Of a DNA stretch of 23,140 bases, positions 1 through 6,092 are shown piece after piece (position 1 is the stretch's first letter; every line of letters starts with the position of its first letter). The stretch comes from Phocaeicola_A sp045647865 (GTDB taxonomy: Bacteria; Bacteroidota; Bacteroidia; Bacteroidales; Bacteroidaceae). The notes under the pieces were generated by a model that saw only the letters and a list, made by a program, of their open reading frames with translations, was not told the origin of the DNA and made no database searches. The stretch is from contig JAZRMW010000033.1 of assembly GCA_045647865.1 (NCBI GenBank), positions 1 to 23,140 of the forward strand. The letters run 5' to 3'. The translations under genes and the position numbers were made by a program.

Positions 1-160
1 GTTAAGAACGAGGTCTCGTTCAAACGGAGCCTTAGCGGAGTGCGTTTGAGCTCGTTTAGAAAAAACATCGCGATTTTTAGCTTCGGAGCGGGAGCCGGTG
101 GTTCTTCTTTTTGTTATCTTTTTATTCTTGCCACCAAGAAGCAAAAAAGTAATCACAACT
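1..160. repeat. Structured non-coding spacer, candidate interspersed repeat
   Basis: This stretch lies downstream of tyrA and has no convincing gene. It holds nested inverted repeats: GAACGAG (6-12) against CTCGTTC (15-21), and TCAAACG (20-26) against CGTTTGA (43-49). The rest, read on the minus strand, resembles a spacer I associate with repeated intergenic DNA in Bacteroides genomes, but that is memory and not shown here. The 93-codon plus-strand ORF that starts at 40 runs into the tyrA antisense strand and is not credible. Confidence 0.4.
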
Positions 161-167
161 CACCAAT

Positions 168-941
168 TCATCTGATCTTCCCCCTAATCTTTGTCAGATA
201 TGCCTTCATCCCTTCCGCATCCTTGTTCGAGATGATTTCCAGCAGTTCCTTCAGCTCTCGGCGGATTCCCTCCACCTGTCCGGGAGTACGGGGATTGAAG
301 AGGATTTCTTGCAACAGGTAGTCATCTTCGCTCAGCAGCCCTCGGGCAATGTCCATGTGGCGTTTGAATGTCGTACCCGGTGCATCCTGAGGTTTCATGA
401 CGGCGGAGAATACAAAAGTCGAAACGAACGGGATGGAGAGTGAGTAGGCCACAGTCTCATCGTGTTCGTCAAAGGTGTATTCAAAGATGTTCAGTTTCAG
501 CGAACTGTACAGGTCTTTGAAGAAGATGCGCCCCATGTAGTCACCCTCGTTGATGATGATGGCATTTTCTCGGCTCAGGTTATCGAGGTTGGCAAATGTC
601 GGGCCGAACATCGGGTGGGTCGATACATACCGGAAACCGGTGGATTCATAAAATTCTTTCAATCCGGTCTTCACCGAAGCGATGTCGCTCAAGATACACT
701 CCTTGGGTAATACGGGTATCACCTGGCGGAATGCTTCTTGGGTGTATTTCACCGTTGCTGCATTGATGACCAGTTCGGGTTTGAACTCCTGTATCTCCTC
801 CAAGGTGGTGAATCGGTAAGTATGATATACGAAGCGCAATCGTTGTGGATTGACATCATATACGGCCGTCTCGTGTTGGAAACTCAATACGTCCGTGAAG
901 AACGAACCCATCTTTCCGGCACCTAATATCAGTATTTTCAT
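168..941 (-). CDS. tyrA: Prephenate dehydrogenase
   Basis: Oxidative decarboxylation of prephenate to 4-hydroxyphenylpyruvate, the Tyr branch step, in the cytoplasm. The 257-residue protein starts with a Rossmann dinucleotide loop (GAGKMGS, residues 7-13) after a short beta strand, has an acidic residue at the end of strand 2 (YDVN, 28-31) that fits NAD binding, and carries the family HPMFGP motif at 109-114 with its substrate-site His. It is monofunctional: no chorismate mutase or ACT domain, and it is on the short side for the family. It is the last gene of the aromatic operon, 94 bases after the DAHP synthase/chorismate mutase gene, so the mutase that makes its substrate is encoded next door. 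Feedback by Tyr is not evident from the sequence. Confidence 0.9.
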   Translation of the reverse strand: MKILILGAGKMGSFFTDVLSFQHETAVYDVNPQRLRFVYHTYRFTTLEEIQEFKPELVINAATVKYTQEAFRQVIPVLPKECILSDIASVKTGLKEFYESTGFRYVSTHPMFGPTFANLDNLSRENAIIINEGDYMGRIFFKDLYSSLKLNIFEYTFDEHDETVAYSLSIPFVSTFVFSAVMKPQDAPGTTFKRHMDIARGLLSEDDYLLQEILFNPRTPGQVEGIRRELKELLEIISNKDAEGMKAYLTKIRGKIR

Positions 942-965
942 GTTGTTGTATTAATTGGCTTTATA

Positions 966-1032
966 AAATATTGGCCTAATAAGACCCAATTGGTCTAATC
1001 TGTCATATATAAGACTAATCAGACCAATATTT
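966..1032. other. Imperfect inverted repeats between the DAHP synthase gene and tyrA
   Basis: The 94-base spacer holds three copies of a TTGGYCTAAT-like unit, one inverted. AAATATTGG at 966-974 pairs with CCAATATTT at 1024-1032, and an alternative inner stem joins ATTGGTCT (989-996) to AGACCAAT (1021-1028). Only one of the two large stems can form at a time. On the transcribed (minus) strand the outer arm ends in a T/A-rich tract, so it may be a weak terminator or a processing/stability hairpin that adjusts tyrA relative to upstream genes. Confidence 0.55.
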
Positions 1033-1035
1033 TTG

Positions 1036-2103
1036 TCACTTATTGATTATCTCCATCTGCTGGCGCACACTCTCTTCGTGGATGGCTTCGAAAACCTTTT
1101 TGATGAACTCCGATCCCATGCCGCACAAGGCTCCTTGTGCACCTCGTTTGTCCAGAATCTCGTTGTATCGTTTGGTTTGCAGGATAGTCATGCCGTGTTC
1201 CTTCTTGAACGTTCCGATTTCGCGGCAAACCCTCATGCGTTTGGCCAGAATCTCGATGATTTGGTTGTCGCATTCATCAATCTGGTTACGCAGTTCTCCC
1301 AGATTTTCGGTACTCTGTTTGCCTTCGCGGATGACCAACAGGTCGAGGATGTAGTGCAACACATCAGGTGTCACCTGTTGCGAAGCATCGCTCCAAGCGG
1401 CATCGGGGTTACAATGGCTCTCTGTGATCAGACCGTCAAATCCCAGGTCCATCGCCTGTTGGCAGAGTGGAGCCACCAGTTCGCGTTTGCCTCCAATATG
1501 GCTGGGGTCGCAGAAGATGGGCAGTTCGGGAATGCGACGGCGTAGTTCAATGGGGATATGCCACTGAGGTAGGTTGCGGTATATTTTCTTGTCGTATGAC
1601 GAGAATCCGCGGTGAATCGCTCCCAACCGTTTCAGTCCTGCGCCGTTGATACGTTCCAGGGCACCAATCCACAGTTCCAAGTCGGGGTTCACGGGATTCT
1701 TCACCAAGACAGGGATATCCACCCCTTTCAGTGCATCAGCAATCTCTTGTACGGCAAAGGGGTTGGCCGTGGTGCGTGCTCCTACCCACAGGACGTCGAT
1801 GCCCGCTTTCAAACATTCATAGACATGTTTGGCAGTTGCCACTTCCGTAGCCACCAGCATACCGGTCTCCTCTTTGACACGTTTCATCCAGGCCAGACCA
1901 TCCACACCGATACCTTCGAATCCCCCCGGTTTGGTACGAGGTTTCCAGATTCCTGCACGGAAAATCTTGATACCTTTGTTTGCCAATGCATGGGCAGTTG
2001 TTATGACTTGTTCTTCCGTTTCGGCACTACACGGGCCGGCTATGACTATTGGGCGTTCTTGTGGAACACCAGGTAATGCTAAAGGTTGTAATTCCAATTC
2101 CAT
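1036..2103 (-). CDS. Bifunctional 3-deoxy-7-phosphoheptulonate synthase / chorismate mutase
   Basis: This 355-residue fusion catalyses the first shikimate pathway step (PEP + erythrose 4-phosphate to DAHP) and chorismate to prephenate. Residues about 1-260 are a type I-beta (KDO8P-synthase-like) DAHP synthase: IAGPCSAE near 20-27, KPRTKP near 54-59 and CDPSHIGG late in the barrel are visible. Residues about 264-355 are an AroQ-type chorismate mutase: LRNQID, KRMRVCREIG, FKKEHG and KRYNEIL supply the expected Arg and Lys residues. The same domain order is known in Bacteroidales, for example a characterised Prevotella enzyme whose mutase domain gives prephenate feedback on the synthase. Third gene of the aromatic operon, between the aminotransferase and tyrA. 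It feeds both the Phe and the Tyr branch. Often named aroF or aroA in annotations. Confidence 0.93.
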   Translation of the reverse strand: MELELQPLALPGVPQERPIVIAGPCSAETEEQVITTAHALANKGIKIFRAGIWKPRTKPGGFEGIGVDGLAWMKRVKEETGMLVATEVATAKHVYECLKAGIDVLWVGARTTANPFAVQEIADALKGVDIPVLVKNPVNPDLELWIGALERINGAGLKRLGAIHRGFSSYDKKIYRNLPQWHIPIELRRRIPELPIFCDPSHIGGKRELVAPLCQQAMDLGFDGLITESHCNPDAAWSDASQQVTPDVLHYILDLLVIREGKQSTENLGELRNQIDECDNQIIEILAKRMRVCREIGTFKKEHGMTILQTKRYNEILDKRGAQGALCGMGSEFIKKVFEAIHEESVRQQMEIINK

Positions 2104-2182
2104 AATAGATACAATGCTTGATTTTTTTACTTTTAGTTTCTAACTTTTAATTTTTAACTATTCAGCGATTCTTTTTATTTCA

Positions 2183-2361
2183 AACGCAGAGATGCAGAGA
2201 CGCAGAGCTTTCTTTTTTAGAGTTTAATAGAGATTTGGAGAATAAACGATCTACGAACGTTTTGAGGTGTGCCATTGGCTGGCTTGTCGGCCAAAACTCT
2301 GCGCACTTAGGGCACTTCCTATCGAATGGAAGGATTCTCTGTGTCTCTGCGTCTCTGCGTT
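2183..2361. repeat. Long-range inverted repeat of CTCTGYGT units in the operon spacer
   Basis: The 294-base gap between the DAHP synthase gene and the aminotransferase has no gene. It contains 25-base arms (2183-2207 and 2337-2361) that are reverse complements with two mismatches, built from iterated 8-base units (TCTCTGCG and variants). The right arm runs into a T tract at 2361-2367. About 130 unrelated bases lie between the arms. On the minus strand the poly-A side comes first, so it does not look like a simple terminator for the operon. The same unit recurs at 22403-22466. Confidence 0.7.
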
Positions 2362-2397
2362 TTTTTATAATAAAAGTCTTTTGCTGAATATTTTTTC

Positions 2398-3564
2398 TTA
2401 ATTTTTGATTTTCTTAATTCTCCTCAGCGCCTCCGTCAGTTTCTCTTCCTTGGCGCAGAGAGAGATGCGGATATATCGTTTGCCGTTGCTTCCGAAGATG
2501 AATCCCGGTGTGATGAATACGCGTGCTTCGTGCAGTACCCGTTCCGTCAATTCCTCCACATCGTTGTAGTGGTCGGGGATGCGTCCCCACAGGAACATGC
2601 CCACCTGATTGGTGTCGAAGCTACATTCCAGCGTACGCATAATCTCCTCAGCCAGTTGGCGACGACGGCTATATACGTTAATGTTGGCCTCTTCGTGCCA
2701 TTCCGTACTGTTGCTGTATGCCTGTGCGGCAGCCAGCTGCATGGGTCGGAAAGTTCCCGAATCGATGTTGCTCTTAATTTTCAATATCCATTGTACGAAC
2801 TGTGCATTGGTAGCCAGCATTCCCACACGCCATCCGGGCATGTTGTGACTCTTGCTCATGCTGTTGAATTCGATGCAGCACTCCTTGGCGCCCGGCACAT
2901 TCAGGATACTCAGCGGCTGCTTGTTCAGGATGAGGCTGTAGGGATTGTCGTTCACGATGACGATGTTGTGTCTTCGGGCAAAATCCACCAACTTTTCATA
3001 CAGTTCCATCGTGGCATTGGCTCCAGTTGGCATGTTGGGGTAGTTGGTCCACATCAGTTTCACGCGGCTCAGGTCCATCTTCTCCAGTTCCTCGAAGTCT
3101 GGTTGCCATCCGTTGTCTTCCCGCAGGTTGTAGTTCACGATTTCACTTCCCAATATTTTGTTCAGCGATGTGTAGGTGGGATATCCCGGATTGGGAACCA
3201 GCACCTGGTCTCCCGGATTGACGAATGCCAGTGTCACATGCAGGATACCCTCTTTCGAACCTATCAGTGGCTGTATCTCCGTAGCAGGGTTCAGTTCCAC
3301 TCCATACCAGCGCATATACCAGTCCGCCATGGCCTTGCGTAGTTCGGGTATTCCCACTGTCGGTTGGTATCCGTGTACATCAGCCCGTTTGGCCTGTTCA
3401 CACAGCACGTTGATGGTCTCTTCCGAGGGGGGCATATCCGGACTTCCGATACCCAGGCTGATGACATCCTTTCCCTCGGCATTCATTTGTGCCACCTCTT
3501 TCAATTTGCGGCTGAAGTAGTATTCACTCACGTTCTGTAGCCGTTCCGCTGGTTGTATGTTCAT
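2398..3564 (-). CDS. PLP-dependent class I/II aminotransferase, probably aromatic
   Basis: Fold-type I aminotransferase of 388 residues. Visible active-site elements: GSKEG (102-106), NYPNMPTGA (174-182) with the substrate/PLP Asn, DNPY (206-209) with the Asp that holds the pyridine nitrogen, SMSKSHNMPGWR (235-246) with the Schiff-base Lys238, and a late RISL segment with the carboxylate-binding Arg. The family includes aspartate, LL-diaminopimelate and aromatic aminotransferases, which sequence inspection cannot separate. The position between pheA (58 bases upstream) and the DAHP synthase gene suggests that it transaminates phenylpyruvate and 4-hydroxyphenylpyruvate to Phe and Tyr. That assignment is inference from context. 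Confidence 0.88.
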   Translation of the reverse strand: MNIQPAERLQNVSEYYFSRKLKEVAQMNAEGKDVISLGIGSPDMPPSEETINVLCEQAKRADVHGYQPTVGIPELRKAMADWYMRWYGVELNPATEIQPLIGSKEGILHVTLAFVNPGDQVLVPNPGYPTYTSLNKILGSEIVNYNLREDNGWQPDFEELEKMDLSRVKLMWTNYPNMPTGANATMELYEKLVDFARRHNIVIVNDNPYSLILNKQPLSILNVPGAKECCIEFNSMSKSHNMPGWRVGMLATNAQFVQWILKIKSNIDSGTFRPMQLAAAQAYSNSTEWHEEANINVYSRRRQLAEEIMRTLECSFDTNQVGMFLWGRIPDHYNDVEELTERVLHEARVFITPGFIFGSNGKRYIRISLCAKEEKLTEALRRIKKIKN

Positions 3565-3622
3565 ATGTTGAATTCTTAGTTTATGATATGTATTCAGTTT
3601 ATATCTCTTGCTCCGTTTATTC

Positions 3623-4456
3623 TCAATTCTTCACCGTATATTCTCCCAACACCTTTAGTTCTTTGATTAGAGGAGTGATGGCGTCAATGGATTGCCTGTA
3701 TCGCATGTAGTCATCATAAGTGACGTCGATGTAGAACATATATTCCCATTCACGTCCGATGATTGGGAGCGATTGTATTTTGGTAAGGTTGATGCGATAG
3801 AACGAGAAGATGCTCAATACCTGCGAGAGGCTTCCTTCGCTATGCGGAAGCGAGAATACCATGCTCGCCTTGTTTGTCTTCCGTTGTTCGCGCAATTCGT
3901 CCGCCTTCCAAGGGTCAGTTACTACCAGGAATCGGGTGAAGTTATGCTTGTTCGTTTCGATACCCTCTTCCAGTATCTCCATGTTGTAGAGTGGGGCGGC
4001 AAATTTCGAGCAGATGGCAGCATGTCCCTTCAGTTGCTTTTCGCTGATGTTTTTGGCACTTCCTGCCGTGTCATCCGTCTCCACAATTTTCAGATTCGGG
4101 TGTCTCTGCAGGAAATCCCGGCATTGTGCCAGTGCCACGGGGTGTGAGTTCACCTCCACCAAGTCCTCCCAACTCTCTCCCGGCAGACAGAGCAGGCTAT
4201 GGCTGATGCGCAACTTGTGTTCCCCCACGATGGTCGTTCCGCTGTCACGCAGCAGTTCGTAGTTGTGCAACAGACTTCCGGCAATGGTATTTTCGATAGC
4301 CGTCAGACCTATCACGTTGCTGTCCTTGCGTATCTCCTCAAACACCTCCTCGAACGTGTTGCAACAGATCAGTTCAATCTCTTCACCTTCGAAATATTCG
4401 TGTGCCGCAATGTCGTGAAACGATCCGATCATTCCTTGTATCGCAATTCTTTTCAT
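3623..4456 (-). CDS. pheA: Prephenate dehydratase with ACT domain
   Basis: Converts prephenate to phenylpyruvate, the Phe branch step. The 277-residue protein has the dehydratase domain at about 1-180, with the ENTIAGS loop (55-61) and the catalytic TRF motif (174-176), and a C-terminal ACT domain at about 197-270. There is no chorismate mutase domain; that activity is fused to the DAHP synthase two genes downstream. In well-studied enzymes an ESRP motif in the ACT domain contacts Phe; the matching place here reads QSLP (228-231), so Phe feedback may differ. First structural gene of the aromatic operon. It lies about 200 bases downstream of a Phe/Tyr-rich leader ORF and an attenuator-like terminator. 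Confidence 0.93.
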   Translation of the reverse strand: MKRIAIQGMIGSFHDIAAHEYFEGEEIELICCNTFEEVFEEIRKDSNVIGLTAIENTIAGSLLHNYELLRDSGTTIVGEHKLRISHSLLCLPGESWEDLVEVNSHPVALAQCRDFLQRHPNLKIVETDDTAGSAKNISEKQLKGHAAICSKFAAPLYNMEILEEGIETNKHNFTRFLVVTDPWKADELREQRKTNKASMVFSLPHSEGSLSQVLSIFSFYRINLTKIQSLPIIGREWEYMFYIDVTYDDYMRYRQSIDAITPLIKELKVLGEYTVKN

Positions 4457-4529
4457 CTTTCTTATTTTGTTTCTTAATTCTTATTGTCATTCATCCTTCA
4501 CACTCATGATTCTTCGCTCCTCACTGATA

Positions 4530-4582
4530 AAACTATCGTCTGCACTTCTAAGCGTAGCGTCACTCCTGCACTCCTGAAACAA
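4530..4582 (-). repeat. Copy of the AGGAGTTC-type interspersed repeat in the pheA 5' untranslated region
   Basis: Read on the minus strand, this segment has iterated GGAGTGCA units, then GTGACGCTACGCTTA, then AGTGCAGACGATAG. It matches 18431-18471 over about 40 bases with only a few differences, and the inverted copy at 18718-18762 also ends in CAGAC(A/G)ATAG. It sits between the attenuator terminator and the pheA start codon, so it should be part of the full-length operon mRNA. The remaining bases from 4457 to 4597 hold no gene that I can see. Confidence 0.65.
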
Positions 4583-4597
4583 ACCCTCGTAGCTCAT

Positions 4598-4634
4598 AAA
4601 AAAATCCCGCAAATCCTATTCGGAAAAGCGGGAT
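4598..4634 (-). terminator. Intrinsic terminator of the attenuator
   Basis: On the minus strand ATCCCGC and GCGGGAT form a 7-bp stem, with an inner TCC/GGA pairing around a GAATA loop, and the 3' arm runs into seven T residues (4604-4598). It lies 24 bases after the leader stop codon and about 140 bases before pheA. No gene ends just upstream except the leader ORF, which argues for a regulatory and not an end-of-operon role. Confidence 0.8.
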
Positions 4635-4657
4635 GTCTTATCTACGATTCAAATGGT

Positions 4658-4753
4658 TTATTTCATGTAAGGTACACATACAACCTCCCGCTTCACTCTA
4701 TTGCTAAAGTAAAAGTAAAAAAAGAAGTAAAAGTATGCGTACAAAGCTTTCAT
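4658..4753 (-). CDS. Aromatic-rich leader peptide of the pheA operon
   Basis: A 31-codon ORF with ATG at 4753 and TAA at 4660-4658. It begins MKALYAYFYFFFYFYF and ends in VPYMK. It has six Phe and six Tyr; residues 7-16 are ten aromatic residues in a row, Phe encoded mostly by TTT and Tyr by TAC. The start follows an A/T-rich stretch, as is usual in Bacteroidales, and a TAATTTTG promoter box lies about 77 bases upstream. It resembles the Phe-rich PheL leader of enterobacteria in principle but not in sequence, and senses both amino acids if it works as a leader. The operon behind it makes both Phe and Tyr. It is too short for usual gene callers. Function is inferred from composition, position and the overlapping alternative stems. 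Confidence 0.85.
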   Translation of the reverse strand: MKALYAYFYFFFYFYFSNRVKREVVCVPYMK

Positions 4754-4829
4754 ATATCTTTTGTTATAGGATTCACCATTGTTCATAATCTGCGGGAATT
4801 TATAGCTCCCACCTTTAGTTTATCCGATG

Positions 4830-4858
4830 CAAAATTACAACTTATTTTCGAAATGCAA
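4830..4858 (-). promoter_or_regulatory. Probable promoter of the pheA leader and operon
   Basis: The minus strand has TAATTTTG (4837-4830), an exact match to the Bacteroides -7 consensus TAnnTTTG, with TTG at 4858-4856, 18 bases further upstream, as the -33 element. Transcription would start near 4824 and include attenuator segment A and the leader ORF. Confidence 0.6.
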
Positions 4859-4923
4859 TAGAAAAATGCTATTTTTTTTCGCGATAATTCATCGCTTATG
4901 ATTCATAATTCAAAATTATTTTC

Positions 4924-4931
4924 TATCTTTG
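4924..4931 (+). promoter_or_regulatory. Probable -7 box for the 5009 gene
   Basis: TATCTTTG matches TAnnTTTG exactly and lies 77 bases before the ATG at 5009. I see no clear -33 element. It is divergent from the pheA leader promoter, with about 85 bases between the two -7 boxes. Confidence 0.5.
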
Positions 4932-5008
4932 CTCTCAAATCATAAACCATAATTAGTTCAGGCAAAGCTCTCATCAGCTTCGCACTTATCACTTTAAACG
5001 CATAACTT

Positions 5009-5275
5009 ATGAAGAGAAGAACATTGAAAAAACAGGTGAATTATATCGTGGGCGAACTTTTCGCCGAGTGTGTAGTACTTTCCAAGGTAGTGCCGGGAAT
5101 CGACAGTCAGAAGGTGGACGAGCTGATGGCCCGTATCCTCTATATGCAGGATGAGTTCATCAGCCGCATCAGCCATACCCAGCCGGGCAATGTCAAAGGG
5201 TTCTACAAAGCCTTCCGTGCCGACTTCCAGGCACAAGTGGATGCCATGATTGACGAAATCGGTAATTTGCATTGA
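5009..5275 (+). CDS. Small protein of unknown function, 88 residues
   Basis: I do not recognise a named family. The protein starts with a basic segment (MKRRTLKKQ), then looks helical throughout, with a Cys at residue 21 and an acidic, amphipathic second half; no signal peptide or membrane segment is seen. The TGA stop at 5273-5275 is separated by one base from the ATG of the acyltransferase gene at 5277, so the two are very likely co-translated. Codon use matches neighbours, and a -7 promoter box lies upstream, which supports a real gene. The pairing suggests a cytoplasmic partner or a gene merely sharing the transcript; function unknown. Confidence 0.75.
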   Translation: MKRRTLKKQVNYIVGELFAECVVLSKVVPGIDSQKVDELMARILYMQDEFISRISHTQPGNVKGFYKAFRADFQAQVDAMIDEIGNLH

Positions 5276-5276
5276 T

Positions 5277-5837
5277 ATGGGTTTGAAACAAAAAATCAGC
5301 GCCTTTATATATTATAAGGTATTAGGTTGGAAAACCAAGGTCACCGTACCCGACCATCCCAAGTATGTCATCTGTTGTGGTCCCCACACCAGCAACTGGG
5401 ACCTCTTCATCGGCAAACTGTTCTATGCAGCCATTGGTCGCAAGACTCAGTTCATGATGAAGAAGGAGTGGTTCTTCTGGCCCTTGGGACCCATATTCCG
5501 TTCCATGGGAGGAGTGCCCGTCAATCGCGGTCGCCGCAATTCGTTGGTCGATCAGATGGTCGATGCCTGCAACCGTAGCGAAGTTTTCCACCTGGCCATT
5601 ACCCCCGAAGGTACCCGCAAGGCCAATCCCAACTGGAAGAAAGGCTTCTATCACATAGCCCTGAAAGCCGGTGTCCCCATTGTTGTAATCGGCATCGACT
5701 ATGAGAAGAAGCTCATCACTTGTGAAAAGGAACTCATGCCCTCCGGAGATTTGGAGAAAGACCTCCGCGAAATCAAGCTCTATCTGAAGGATTTCAAAGG
5801 TAAGATTCCCCAGAATTTCACCATTGGTGAGGTCTGA
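5277..5837 (+). CDS. PlsC-like 1-acyl-glycerophosphate acyltransferase family protein
   Basis: Transfers an acyl group to a lysophospholipid or related acceptor at the membrane. The 186-residue protein has the family HX4D motif as HTSNWD (37-42), the GGVPVNR block (78-84) and the EGTR motif (111-114), in the expected order and spacing. It is shorter than typical PlsC and lacks an obvious N-terminal transmembrane anchor, as in the MurNAc/lipid acyltransferase-like short members found in Bacteroidetes. An in-frame TTG at 5250 would lengthen it by nine residues, but this overlaps the upstream gene; the ATG at 5277, one base after that gene's stop, is preferred. The exact acceptor cannot be told from sequence. 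The following 155 bases (5838-5992) show nothing. Confidence 0.85.
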   Translation: MGLKQKISAFIYYKVLGWKTKVTVPDHPKYVICCGPHTSNWDLFIGKLFYAAIGRKTQFMMKKEWFFWPLGPIFRSMGGVPVNRGRRNSLVDQMVDACNRSEVFHLAITPEGTRKANPNWKKGFYHIALKAGVPIVVIGIDYEKKLITCEKELMPSGDLEKDLREIKLYLKDFKGKIPQNFTIGEV

Positions 5838-5992
5838 TTTCGTACCTTGCTTAAGAAATAATATGTGGACGCTATGGGTCGTATTCCTATTTATTTTCTA
5901 TTTTGAGTTTGGTCGTTGATAAATTTAGTTCTATGGCGGATTCCTTTGAGGTAGCAGATGTTTACGTAATATTGTTTTTATATTAAACTCAC

Positions 5993-6040
5993 AAAAAAGC
6001 GCCGCAAGGTAACGAAAATGTTACTTTGCGGCGCTTTTTT
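5993..6040. terminator. Strong bidirectional intrinsic terminator
   Basis: Two 21-base arms (5993-6013 and 6020-6040) with a GAAAAT loop are complementary except for one G-U pair. The core GCGCCGCAA stem is flanked by an A run on the left and a T run on the right, so it can end transcripts in both directions. It closes the acyltransferase transcript. Confidence 0.9.
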
Positions 6041-6070
6041 TGTATATCTCAATCTTTTCATGTACTTTTG
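6039..6070 (+). promoter_or_regulatory. Promoter of the CotH gene
   Basis: TTTG at 6039-6042 and TACTTTTG at 6063-6070 are separated by 20 bases and match the Bacteroides -33/-7 consensus. The -33 element overlaps the T tract of the preceding terminator. The start codon at 6093 implies a 5' leader of only about 15-20 bases. Confidence 0.75.
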
Positions 6071-6092
6071 CAACGACTAACACAATAAGAGA

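Larger units (their letters stand above)
4598..4798 (-). promoter_or_regulatory. Phe/Tyr transcription attenuator of the aromatic operon
   Basis: Four complementary segments alternate on the transcript. A is TTCCCGC (plus coordinates 4792-4798, before the leader start). B is AAGCGGGA (4686-4693, inside leader codons 21-23). C is TCCCGCTT (4626-4633, after the leader stop). D is GCGGGAT (4604-4610), followed by T residues. A can pair with B, B with C (8 bp exact), and C with D (7 bp, the terminator). B:C excludes C:D. A ribosome that stalls on the aromatic codons (4735-4706) would sit between A and B, leave B free for C and prevent termination. Rapid translation through B would favour C:D and termination. 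This is the logic of E. coli trp and pheA leaders. The pairings are seen in the sequence; the mechanism is inferred. Confidence 0.8.

Noticed and set aside
40..321. 93-codon plus-strand ORF at the left edge
   Set aside because: It covers the repeat-like spacer and then the antisense strand of tyrA.
4484..4861. 125-codon plus-strand ORF upstream of the 5009 gene
   Set aside because: It runs antisense through the attenuator, the leader ORF and a repeat, has odd composition and no family resemblance.
4924..5008. Riboswitch or leader peptide upstream of the 5009 gene
   Set aside because: No stable alternating stems or short ORF with biased composition could be found in this 78-base stretch.
5250..5276. 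TTG start for the acyltransferase
   Set aside because: It would overlap the upstream gene and add nine non-conserved-looking residues, while the ATG at 5277 fits tight coupling.
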